DNA of 50,611 bases, taken from contig DATAXV010000093.1 of the NCBI GenBank assembly GCA_036272915.1, forward strand, positions 1 through 50,611. The letters are read 5' to 3'. A program made the position numbers and the translations under genes. Below, piece after piece: positions 24,370-32,165 of this stretch. The number at the start of each line of letters is the position of its first letter. The stretch's first letter is position 1. The notes beneath the pieces are model-generated. The model worked only from the letters and a program-made list of their open reading frames with translations. It was not told the origin of the DNA and searched no databases. Origin of the DNA: DATAXV01 sp036272915. Lineage in GTDB: Bacteria; Chloroflexota; Dormibacteria; Dormibacterales; Dormibacteraceae.

Positions 24370-25231
24370 TCAGCTGAGCCGGGATTCTCCAAGCTCGAGG
24401 TGGGCCGTGAACGCCCTCTCGGTTCCCCACCGAAGACTTCCGTACAGCATGTTGAGGGTTTGGTGGGCCCAGTACCTCCGCAACACCTCCGGCGCCAGCC
24501 TCGAGCGCAGCACGGTCTCGACTCGCGCCAGGGCCTGTCGCGTCGGCCGGGAGGCACCGCCGCCGGTCGCCGCGTCGAAGCTCAGATTGTGGAGCAGCTT
24601 CACGACGCCGAACCAGCGGTCGCCCAGCGCGACCCCGTAGTTCCAGTCGACAACGCCTGAGATCCTCTCCCTGGCGTCGAACAGCACGTTGGGCACGGTC
24701 AGGTCAACGTGCACCAGATCGTCACCGACCATGTCCTGTCCGCGGTCTCCGCCCTGGGCCCGGATGCGATCAACCAATCGACGTGCGTGCACTGTGATGC
24801 TCGACCACTTGGTAAGGGGTGGGGTCACCCGCACGCCCGAGGCTGAGTCGGGGTGCGTCGATGTCGCTCCGGCCAGCGAGGAGGTGGGCGAACCGCTCGT
24901 TCATCGCGATGATGGCGTCGACCGTGCTCACGCCCGCCCTGACCGCTTGATCGCCGGGCAGTCGCTCCTGGACGACGGCGACCCTCCCGTCCCCAAGATC
25001 GAGAAGGAACTCGTGCGCTGGCACCGGGATGCCAAGCGCTCGGACGTCGGCCAGGACTTCCGCCGTCTGGCGCATCAGCGTCAGCGTTGCGAACGCCGTC
25101 GTGACCACCGACTCGCGACCGTCCGGCCACCTGACGTAGGCCGCCCCGGATTGGCCCCGGTCGACCGGACCGACCAGATCCAGCCGGCATCCGGCGCGCT
25201 GGTTCAGCGCTCGGACGACCTCAACACTCAT
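24370..25231 (-). pseudogene. Frameshifted aminoglycoside phosphotransferase (APH)-like kinase
   Basis: Two overlapping frames together make one APH-fold small-molecule kinase. The upstream frame (25231 to 24770) gives the N-lobe: VGPVDRGQSGAAYVRW and a hinge VAVVQERLPGDQAV. The downstream frame (from 24834 to 24370) gives the C-lobe with the Brenner motif HVDLTVPNVLFD and the metal-binding ISGVVDWNYGVALGDRWFG. The join falls near 24800-24830, close to G-runs at 24815-24825. A single indel, real or a sequencing error, would explain it. The ATP-binding and catalytic residues look intact on both sides. Confidence 0.72.
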
Positions 25232-25310
25232 CGGCGATACGTTCCGTCTGTGCGGCGGGCCCTTCCCGCCGGCGGTCTCGGTGCGTCGGCCGGAGCGGGG
25301 ACCGCTTCCA

Positions 25311-25898
25311 TCAGGTCCCGATGTAGGTGGCGTCGACGATGAGGCGCTGCGTGTACTCCGACGTGCCCTGGTCCCACGCCCCCGTGCAGGTGATCAGGCT
25401 GAGCCGGGCCGGCCCGGAGGTGGCGAAGAGCCCCACCGGACGGTCGGAGTTGGGGACGGACGCCAGGCTGGTGACCTGGAAGCGCAGCGTCAAGCCCCCC
25501 TGGGTGACGACGTCGATCTCGTCGCCCGCCTTGAGCTGGCTCAAGCGGTAGAAGACGGCCTGCGGCACGCCCCACCAGTCGAGGTGTCCGTCGATGACGG
25601 CGTCGCCGCTCTGGCCGGGAGCCACCCCCGGCGAGTACCAGCCCACGTCCTGCCACTTCTGCGGGACGCCCATGTCGCCCTGACTGTCGACGGCGACCTG
25701 CTCGACCGTCGCGTTGACCCCGATGGCGGGGATGTTCAGAGTGGCCGGGACCAGCCGCGGGAAGGGTGTGGGCGTGGCGGCGGGGGTCGATGTGGGCAGG
25801 GGGCGGTGCTGCTGCGCCTGGGCGGGCCGCGCACCGCATCCGGCGAGCATCAGGACCACCGCGGCGACCAGCGTCGCCGCTGCTCTTCGATGGTTCAT
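25311..25898 (-). CDS. Class F-like sortase with lipoprotein signal
   Basis: 195 aa. Sortases cut an LPxTG-type signal and join the protein to another amine. The N-terminus is a lipoprotein signal with lipobox LAGC (C21), followed by a TP-rich linker (36-47). The sortase domain (about 53-193) starts with LNIPAIGVNATVEQV, carries H105 (DGHLDWWG), C171 (LITCTG) and R185, the catalytic triad, and the class F-like GWYSPGVAPGQSGDAVIDGH. Lipid anchoring instead of a transmembrane helix is unusual. It lies 68 bases downstream of an LPDTG-containing secreted protein on the same strand, its probable substrate. Confidence 0.86.
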   Translation of the reverse strand: MNHRRAAATLVAAVVLMLAGCGARPAQAQQHRPLPTSTPAATPTPFPRLVPATLNIPAIGVNATVEQVAVDSQGDMGVPQKWQDVGWYSPGVAPGQSGDAVIDGHLDWWGVPQAVFYRLSQLKAGDEIDVVTQGGLTLRFQVTSLASVPNSDRPVGLFATSGPARLSLITCTGAWDQGTSEYTQRLIVDATYIGT

Positions 25899-25966
25899 GG
25901 CGCAAATCCCTCCACGCCCGCGGACCCGCCCAGAAGGGCGGGCCGGGCGGTGAAAGTCCTCCAGTC

Positions 25967-26656
25967 TCAGGCGGGGTGACCGGTGTCGGGCAGCCCGGGG
26001 CCGGTGGAGGTGCCTGAGCCACTGCCCCCGCTGGTCGGGGTCGGGGTCGGCGTGCTCGTCGGCGGGGTGGGTGTGCTGGTCGGGGTGGGGGTGGGCGTCG
26101 GGAGTGATATGACGTGGATCTGGTAGCACTGCAGGCCGGCGGTGTGGCCGTCGGCGGTGCCCCAGACGCAGACCGGGATCACGCCCGGCTTGGCGTCGGC
26201 GGAGACCTTGATCCAGAACATGTCGCGCTTGACATTGCTCCCCGGCCCCGGGGTGGTGGGGGCGTCGGTGTACGTGCAGGTCACGGGTCCGTTGCTCGCC
26301 GCGCCGGTGCACTGCGCTGACGGATCCCCCTGCTGACCGCTGGTGGGATGGGTGATGGTGAGGTACGGGCTCGGGCTGTGAGCGGTGAGCGTCACCGGCT
26401 TCGACCCGTTGCCGCCGGGAGCGGGCTGGAAGTTGGGGGCGGACGTCTCGATCTCCGCCCACAGATCAGACTGAAAACCGGCGATGGTGACCACGGAATT
26501 CGTGCCGATGCCCGGGGCGTCCTCGATTCCAGACGCCGGCGGCGGGGCGATCGTGACCGATTCGGTGGCGGGGCTGTCCGCGTAGACGGCACCCCCTGAC
26601 AGGAGCAGCGCGGTCACTCCCGCGAACGCGACAATTGCCGGAACAAGGCCTTTCAA
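25967..26656 (-). CDS. Secreted protein with C-terminal LPDTG but no membrane anchor
   Basis: 229 aa from TTG at 26656, with AGGAGGG nine bases upstream. A Sec signal (residues 1-26, ending AVYADS) leads into a beta-rich domain (30-185) with cysteines at QCTGAASNGPVTC and PVCVWG. A long Thr-Pro repeat (about 187-210) comes next, and then LPDTG at 222-226, only three residues from the end. Normal sorting signals continue with a hydrophobic segment and a basic tail; neither is present in any frame downstream. The sortase gene follows, so they likely form a unit. The repeat linker is typical of cell-surface spacers. Confidence 0.75.
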   Translation of the reverse strand: MKGLVPAIVAFAGVTALLLSGGAVYADSPATESVTIAPPPASGIEDAPGIGTNSVVTIAGFQSDLWAEIETSAPNFQPAPGGNGSKPVTLTAHSPSPYLTITHPTSGQQGDPSAQCTGAASNGPVTCTYTDAPTTPGPGSNVKRDMFWIKVSADAKPGVIPVCVWGTADGHTAGLQCYQIHVISLPTPTPTPTSTPTPPTSTPTPTPTSGGSGSGTSTGPGLPDTGHPA

Positions 26657-26932
26657 GGCTTACGACCCTCCTAGATGAATCCTTCCCCTTGCTTCCGGAC
26701 CCAATCGGTTAACGGCATGGTGCCGGGGAGGGTTTCTGGGACCAACGTCCCAGGTCTGGCGAGGACGAATGCCCTGTCCGAAAGGACCCTCAGCCACCGT
26801 TCGCGCGTCGCTGAGAGAAGGCCGGGATCAGTGGGTCCGCGCTGTAGGGATGACCGCTCCGGAGGCCCGCCCGCGGAGATGTTCGAGGCCGGCCCCGAGG
26901 TCGTGCCTGACGCCTCGAGGTCGGACTCCGAA

Positions 26933-27847
26933 CTATCGCTGGCGGCTGATGACGCCCTCGAAGTAGTGCCCCGCGTCGAGGTCCTCGATGAGCCCGGCGT
27001 GTTCCGGCGTCCAGCCGAGGAGCTCGCCGGTTCTCCGGCTGGAGGTGGGATTGTCGAGCTGGACCAGCGCTCCGAGGAAGCCGAAGTGGCCCTCCGCCTC
27101 CTCGGCGGGGATGGAGACGACGGGCACGTTCAGGTGGCGGCCGATGACCTCGGCGATGCTCCGGAAGGGCACGCCCTCGTCGGCGACCCCGTGCAGCCGC
27201 GTCCCGGCCGGAGCCGCCTCCAGGGCCAGCCGGTAGAGGCGGACGGCGTCGAGGGTGTGCACCCCCGGCCAGCGGTTGGACCCGTCGCCGACATAGGCGG
27301 ACACCCCCTTCTCGCGGGCGGTGTTGATCAGGACGTGGGAGAAGCCGTGGTGGTCCAGCGAGCTGTGCACCAGCGGTGAGAGGCGGATCACGGAGGACCG
27401 GACCCCGCGCTCGCCGAGCGCGACGGTGGTGTTCTCCGAGTCGATCCGGGGCCCGGCGGGAGCGGAGTCGTCCTCGGTGCCGACACGCCCGAGCCCGAGC
27501 ATCGCCAGCATGAGCGTGCCCGAGGTGACGACGAGCGGCCGGCCCGAGCCCTCGAGTGCCGCCCCGATCGTCTCGATGGCGCGCAGGTCGGTCGCCGCAC
27601 TGCCGGCGTAGTCGCCGAAGTCGTGCTTGAAGGCGAGGTGGATGACGCCGTCCGAGGCCGCGGCGGCCTCCCGAAGGCCGTTCAGGTCGTCGAGGTCTCC
27701 TCGATGGACCGCCGCGCCGAGTGCGGTCACCGCGTCGGCTGAACGGTCCGACCGGGCCAGGCCGACGACCTGGTGTCCCGCTTCGATGAGCTCGGGGATC
27801 AGCGCCGAGCCGATGTGTCCGGATGCACCGGTGACGAATACGCGCAT
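26933..27847 (-). CDS. NAD(P)-dependent epimerase/SDR family oxidoreductase
   Basis: 304 aa atypical or extended SDR. The Rossmann motif is GASGHIG (residues 7-13), followed by GLARSDRSADAV and the acidic strand GDLDDL. The serine site is seen at VTSGTLM; the usual YxxxK is not obvious, so the catalytic mechanism is uncertain. Substrate-binding part: HTLDAVRLYRLALE and ELLGWTPEHAGLIEDL, typical of sugar-nucleotide or small-carbonyl epimerase-like proteins. It is transcribed away from a TetR gene across a 120-base region holding a perfect palindrome, so the TetR protein probably controls it. Confidence 0.8.
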   Translation of the reverse strand: MRVFVTGASGHIGSALIPELIEAGHQVVGLARSDRSADAVTALGAAVHRGDLDDLNGLREAAAASDGVIHLAFKHDFGDYAGSAATDLRAIETIGAALEGSGRPLVVTSGTLMLAMLGLGRVGTEDDSAPAGPRIDSENTTVALGERGVRSSVIRLSPLVHSSLDHHGFSHVLINTAREKGVSAYVGDGSNRWPGVHTLDAVRLYRLALEAAPAGTRLHGVADEGVPFRSIAEVIGRHLNVPVVSIPAEEAEGHFGFLGALVQLDNPTSSRRTGELLGWTPEHAGLIEDLDAGHYFEGVISRQR

Positions 27848-27913
27848 GGAAAAACCTCCAGGAGGGCGGGCCGCCCTCGCCGCCGGGCAAGAGCCGTGCG
27901 TCCGATGTCAGGA

Positions 27914-27951
27914 ACTGTCATCACACTACCACGTATGACAGTCACTGTCAT
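27914..27951. promoter_or_regulatory. TetR operator between the SDR and TetR genes
   Basis: ATGACAGT-C-ACTGTCAT (27935-27951) is a perfect 8+1+8 palindrome. An additional half site ACTGTCAT lies at 27914-27921. The site is between divergent genes, where TetR repressors normally bind. The ATG at 27935 falls inside the palindrome, so it is unlikely to be the regulator's start. Confidence 0.72.
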
Positions 27952-27967
27952 AACGTACGATCACACC

Positions 27968-28537
27968 GTGAGCCGATGGGAGCCCGACGCTCGGGGCCGA
28001 CTTCTGCGGGCGGCGATGGAGCTGTACCGCGAGCGTGGCTACGACAGCACCACCGTCGCCGAGATCGCCAGGCGGGCGGGCCTGACCGAGCGAACCTTCT
28101 TCCGTCACTTCGCCGACAAGCGCGAGGTGCTGTTCTCGGGTTCCGCCGAGCTGCAGGAGGCTCTCGTGCGCGTTGTCGACGACGCGCCCGAGTCGTCCTC
28201 GCCGATCGAGGCGATCGTCGCCGCCCTGATCGGTGCCGCGGACGCCATCTTCGAGGAGCGCCGGGAATTCGCGCGCCAGCGGCAGGCGGTGATCACCGCG
28301 AACGTGGACCTTCAGGAGCGGGAACTGATCAAGCTCGCCACCCTCGCCGCGGCGCTGGCCGGCGCACTTCGGCGTCGCGGCGTCGCCGACCCGGCCGCCA
28401 GCCTGGCGGCGGAGGCGGGCATCGCCGTCTTCAAGGTCGCGTTCGAGGGTTGGACCGCCCAGGCCGGTGATCGCAACCTGTCGCAGTTCATCCATGAGTC
28501 GGTGAGCGACCTCAGGGCGGTGACGACCGCGCGGTGA
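27968..28537 (+). CDS. TetR/AcrR family transcriptional regulator
   Basis: 189 aa from GTG at 27968; an ATG at 27935 would add 11 residues but overlaps the operator. The N-terminal HTH is clear: LLRAAMELYRERGYDSTTV, AEIARRAGLTERTFFRHF, ADKREVLF. The C-terminal ligand domain (60-189) is all-helical, with the ETFF-type MftR-like pattern of small-molecule regulators. It most likely represses itself and the divergent SDR gene through the 17-base palindrome and is released by a carbonyl or related compound; the inducer is unknown. Confidence 0.9.
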   Translation: MSRWEPDARGRLLRAAMELYRERGYDSTTVAEIARRAGLTERTFFRHFADKREVLFSGSAELQEALVRVVDDAPESSSPIEAIVAALIGAADAIFEERREFARQRQAVITANVDLQERELIKLATLAAALAGALRRRGVADPAASLAAEAGIAVFKVAFEGWTAQAGDRNLSQFIHESVSDLRAVTTAR

Positions 28538-29169
28538 CCCGGTGGGTTGTCCCGTGCGTCCCGCACCGCGCGGGACGGCCACCAGCCGGCGATCGGCCCG
28601 GCTGGCGCCCGGCCCGCGGGACCCCGTGATCGGCGCGCCGAGGTCGTGACGGCCACTTGCCGCGGACGGTGTGCCTCGACGACCGTTCGACTCGGTGCGG
28701 ACCGGTCGCGCCAGCCTGCCAGCCCTCCTCCGGGAGCCGGCGATGAACTCGATCGAGTGGGTGGACGGTCGTCCTCCGCAGGGCGGCGGTCCCACCGATT
28801 CGCAGCTGCGCCATCGACGGAGGAGGGGGGCCGCGCCCGGTCGCCATCCAAGCACGACCACCGCCGCCCGCGCCAAACCACTGCTTCCGGCACCGCCGCT
28901 GTCGCCGGGGGAGCGGACCTCGGACGGACTCGGCGAGCCGCCAGCGCCACCGTCCTCGACGCCGTCATGAAAGCTGTCCCGAGGTCATATGGGCGAACGC
29001 AGCCCTAACGGGACATTAAGGCCCTCCAGATGTCCCGAAGTACCGGGACGCGGAACCTTTTTGCCCATGTTCTCGGGCTCGGCCGGAGGGGTAGGTTCTT
29101 GCTAGCAAGCCAGAACCGATCGACCTTGGAGGGAGAGGGTTTCTGGATTCTTCTACGTAGGAGACCCAG
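28538..29169. promoter_or_regulatory. 630-base intergenic region with repeated GTCCCG motifs
   Basis: No protein is supported. GTCCCG occurs at 28549, 28558, 28976 and 29032, and its complement CGGGAC at 28571, 29009 and 29044. They form three inverted repeats: CGTCCCGC/GCGGGACG (28557-28577), GGGACAT/ATGTCCC (29010-29036) and GTCCCG/CGGGAC (29032-29049). The last two are mutually exclusive folds. They precede the methyltransferase gene and may be an operator array or an RNA switch. Confidence 0.4.
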
Positions 29170-29898
29170 ATGTCAGCAGAGCAGGCCGCAGGTGCCGTTT
29201 TCGAGATCTATGGGAACGGTGAGTATCTCAACCGGAACCCGGGATGGCACGTCGAGCACTCGGCGTGGAAGGTCAGCCACCTCGATCGAATCCTGTCGCG
29301 CAACCGCCTGCAGCCCGCCACCGTCTGCGAGGTCGGCTGTGGCGCGGGCGAGGTGCTCCGACTCTTCCAGGCGCATCGCGATCACCCCTGCGAGTGCTGG
29401 GGGTTCGACATCTCCCCGCAGGCCATCGAGCTGGCCAGGCCTAGAGCGACCGAGGGTCTCCATTACGAGCAGATCGACCTCGCCAGCGTCCGCGGCAAGT
29501 TCGACCTGGCGATGGTGCTGGACGTCGTCGAGCACGTCGAGAACGAATTCGAGTTCCTCCGCCAGCTGCGCACCCGGGCCCACCGCGTGGTCCTCCACAT
29601 CCCGCTCGACCTCTCGGCGCAGAGCGTGGTCCGGTCGAAGCCGCTGACGGCGCTGCGTGACGCGCACGGCCACCTTCACTACTACACGAAGGAGACCGCG
29701 CTTCGGATGCTCGAGGACACGGGCTTCGAGATCATCGACTACCACTACACGTCGATGGCCATGGAGGTCCCCTGTGAGGTCCTGACGCGGAAGCTGCTCC
29801 GCTGGCCGCGCAAGCTCCTCTTCCGGTTCAACCAGGACCTGGCCTCCAAGCTCCTCGGTGGCTGCAGCCTGATGATCCTGGCCCGCCCGATCCCCTGA
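29170..29898 (+). CDS. Class I SAM-dependent methyltransferase
   Basis: 242 aa. The SAM-binding fold is evident: motif I VCEVGCGAGEVLRLF (about residues 53-67), the acidic strand WGFDISPQAIELA, motif II DLAMVLDVVEHVENEFEFL, then a HGHLHYYTKETALRMLEDTGFEI region typical of methyltransferases of the Methyltransf_11/23 group. The C-terminal 40 residues are basic and hydrophobic (RKLLRWPRKLLFRF) and may touch the membrane. Substrate unknown. It stands alone after the GTCCCG-rich region; such genes often modify sugars or lipids of the envelope. Confidence 0.85.
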   Translation: MSAEQAAGAVFEIYGNGEYLNRNPGWHVEHSAWKVSHLDRILSRNRLQPATVCEVGCGAGEVLRLFQAHRDHPCECWGFDISPQAIELARPRATEGLHYEQIDLASVRGKFDLAMVLDVVEHVENEFEFLRQLRTRAHRVVLHIPLDLSAQSVVRSKPLTALRDAHGHLHYYTKETALRMLEDTGFEIIDYHYTSMAMEVPCEVLTRKLLRWPRKLLFRFNQDLASKLLGGCSLMILARPIP

Positions 29899-29905
29899 CC
29901 GAAGG

Positions 29906-30082
29906 GATTCGGCCCGCCGGGCGTAGCGCCGGCACGACCAGGTCAGGCTGGTTGGCCGATGGCGGGAAGGCCGAGTCGTCACACGCGTAGAGGTTGTCGT
30001 GGGCCGGGAATGTGAGGTCGGCATCGACGACCCTCGCGCCGCCGGTCATGCGCAGCGTCCCCGCCTCGTGGGCGCCACCGCC
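29906..30082 (-). pseudogene. Remnant of a GMC oxidoreductase C-terminus
   Basis: Within a longer open frame, about 59 codons match the C-terminal signature of GMC FAD oxidoreductases: GGAHEAGTLRMTG, ARVVDADLTFPAHDNLYACDDSAFP, and NQPDLVVPALRPAGRIP. These are the histidine/asparagine active-site and FAD-contact segments of that family. Nothing of the N-terminal FAD domain remains upstream, and the equivalents of the conserved NP and ALA motifs have drifted. It is a small decayed relic between the methyltransferase and SDR genes. Confidence 0.65.
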
Positions 30083-30197
30083 AGCCCGCTTCGCCCCCGG
30101 TCTCGGCCTCGACCGCGCCGCCTGTGGGAAGATCCAGAGCAGCGTCCTCGTCATCGAACCCGCAGCAACAGCGCGCACGCATTGGAGGTCAGGCCTG

Positions 30198-30962
30198 GTG
30201 GAATTCAAGGGCTCGGTGGCGATCGTCACCGGTGGTGGTACCGGCATCGGGCGCTCCGTCTGCGAGAGCCTCGCCCGGGCGGGTGCGGCCGCCATCGCGG
30301 TCAACTACTCGCAGTCGAAGACCGAGGCCGAGGCGACCGTCGAGGAGCTGCGCCAGCTGGGCTGCAAGGCGGAGGCGATCAGGGCCGACATCTCCGACGA
30401 GACCCAGGCCAGGGCCATGATCGACGAGTTCACGGAGCGCCACGGGCGCCTCGACATCCTCGTCAACAACGCCGGCATCACCCGCCGCATCGCCTTCACC
30501 GACCTGGACGCGGTCACCCAGGAGATCTGGGACCAGCTGCTCGCGGTCAACCTGCTCGGACCCTTCTACTGCTCTCGCGCGGCGGGACCGGCGCTGAAGA
30601 AGGCCAGGGGCGCCATCGTCAACGTCTCCTCCATCTCCGCCATGCGGGCCGCGGGTTCGTCCCTGCCCTACGGCGTCAGCAAGGCGGCGCTGCTGCAGCT
30701 GACCCGGGGCATGGCGCTCGCCCTCGCCCCGGAGGTGCGCGTCAACGCCGTCGCCCCCGGCGCCGTGGCCACCCGCTGGCACGTCCGGCTGGTCGGCGAG
30801 GAGCGCTTCAACGAGATGGCCAAGAGCGAGGAGGCAAAGTCTCCTCTGGGGCAGATGTCGACGCCGGACCACGTCGCCCAGGCGGTGATGGGTCTGCTCC
30901 AGAGCGACATGGTCACCGGCGAGACGGTCATCGTCGACGGCGGCGAGCACCTCCTCTACTGA
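30198..30962 (+). CDS. SDR family oxidoreductase (3-oxoacyl-ACP reductase-like)
   Basis: 254 aa from GTG at 30198, with GGAGGT nine bases upstream. It is a classical SDR: cofactor motif TGGGTGIG, NNAG at LDILVNNAGITRR, catalytic serine in IVNVSSISAM, and Y-x3-K in LPYGVSKAA. The C-terminal VTGETVIVDGGEHLLY is typical of FabG-like sugar or polyol dehydrogenases. It precedes two Gfo/Idh genes and a sugar isomerase, so a role in sugar or cyclitol oxidation is more likely than fatty acid synthesis. The substrate is not known. Confidence 0.9.
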   Translation: MEFKGSVAIVTGGGTGIGRSVCESLARAGAAAIAVNYSQSKTEAEATVEELRQLGCKAEAIRADISDETQARAMIDEFTERHGRLDILVNNAGITRRIAFTDLDAVTQEIWDQLLAVNLLGPFYCSRAAGPALKKARGAIVNVSSISAMRAAGSSLPYGVSKAALLQLTRGMALALAPEVRVNAVAPGAVATRWHVRLVGEERFNEMAKSEEAKSPLGQMSTPDHVAQAVMGLLQSDMVTGETVIVDGGEHLLY

Positions 30963-31117
30963 CCTTCCCACACCTTCCGAACCGAGTCGCTGGATTTGCC
31001 CGTGCCATGATGGTTGATGACCGGCACGCGTCCGTTCGGAGGCGGGCGCGGGGCGCGGCGGTGTTCGTTTCGGCAGCGTTCTGACCGATCGATCTACAGG
31101 ACCTACTGGAGAGCCCA

Positions 31118-32128
31118 ATGGAGCCATTGCGCATCGCGGTCGCCGGAGCCGGCTGGATTTCGGGGCGCCACCTCGCCGCGACCGGGGAGACCCCCATGGT
31201 GCGGCGGCTGGGGGTCTTCGACCAGGTCGCCGAGAAGGCCCAATCCAGGGTCGACGAATTCGAGCTGCCCCGGCGCTACGGCAGCTGGGACGAGATCCTG
31301 CAGGACCCCGAGGTCGAGTGCGTCCTGCTCGCGGTCCCGCCCGACGCCCACATGCCGATGGCGATCGAGGCGCTCTCCGCCGGCAAGCATGTGGTCAGCG
31401 AGAAGCCGATGGGCCGCACCGTCGAGGAGTGCGACCGGATGGTGGCGGCGGAGGCGGAGAGCGGCCGCCGGCTGTTCCCCGTTCACAACCGCGTCTTCGG
31501 CCCGGCCATCGTCCACGTCAAGGAGGCTCTCGAGCGCGGCGAGATCGGGGAGGTCTTCCTGGTCCAGTCGAGCGGGTTCGAGCCGCCCTCGCTGCCCAAC
31601 CGCATCTCCTGGCTCAAGACCGAGCTCAGCCTGGGCGGAGTGCTCCTGGCCCAGGCCGTGCACCCGATCTACGCGCTGCGCTGGCTGCTGGGGCCGGTCG
31701 AGGGTGTGCACCTGACCAACGCGACGACGAAGGTCGTGGACATGACCAGGGAGGACACCACCATCGCCTCGATCCGCTTCGAATCGGGCGCGGTGGCGAC
31801 CATGACCTCCACCTTCGCCATCGCCCACGGCCCGCTCGGCCACGAGATCAACATCTTCGGCAAGGAGGGCTTCTTCCGCATCAGCTCCGACCAGCGCCTC
31901 TCGGGCATCGTGCCGCGGGTGTTCGGCGACGAGGAGATGCACGAGATCCCGGTCGGCGACCCCAACGCGCACTCGGAGTCCTTCCGGAACATGTGGGAGC
32001 ACTACGCGACCGCGATCCGGACCGGCGGTCCCTCGCGGGTGACCGCGCGCGACGGGCGCGACGCGGTTGCGATCGTGATGGCCGCCTACAAGTCGGCGGA
32101 GAGGGGGGACCTGGTCCGCCCGGCGTGA
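31118..32128 (+). CDS. Gfo/Idh/MocA family oxidoreductase
   Basis: 336 aa. The NAD(P)-binding domain opens with VAGAGWISGRHLA (residues 8-20), and the catalytic lysine lies in EKP (95-97, VVSEKPMGRT). The C-terminal alpha/beta domain includes the QAVHPIYALRWLLG segment, where the family usually has a metal- or substrate-contacting H/D motif. These enzymes oxidise or reduce the C-H of sugars, inositols or their derivatives. It is convergent with a second family member at 32166-33236. Together with the SDR and the isomerase it suggests a sugar or inositol breakdown locus. Confidence 0.87.
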   Translation: MEPLRIAVAGAGWISGRHLAATGETPMVRRLGVFDQVAEKAQSRVDEFELPRRYGSWDEILQDPEVECVLLAVPPDAHMPMAIEALSAGKHVVSEKPMGRTVEECDRMVAAEAESGRRLFPVHNRVFGPAIVHVKEALERGEIGEVFLVQSSGFEPPSLPNRISWLKTELSLGGVLLAQAVHPIYALRWLLGPVEGVHLTNATTKVVDMTREDTTIASIRFESGAVATMTSTFAIAHGPLGHEINIFGKEGFFRISSDQRLSGIVPRVFGDEEMHEIPVGDPNAHSESFRNMWEHYATAIRTGGPSRVTARDGRDAVAIVMAAYKSAERGDLVRPA

Positions 32129-32165
32129 CGCCCCGGGCGGACCGGGCCCCGGCCCGGCGGCGTCG

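Noticed and set aside
26040..26100. CRISPR-like short repeats
   Set aside because: They are the codons of a Thr-Pro linker in a secreted protein; there are no spacers.
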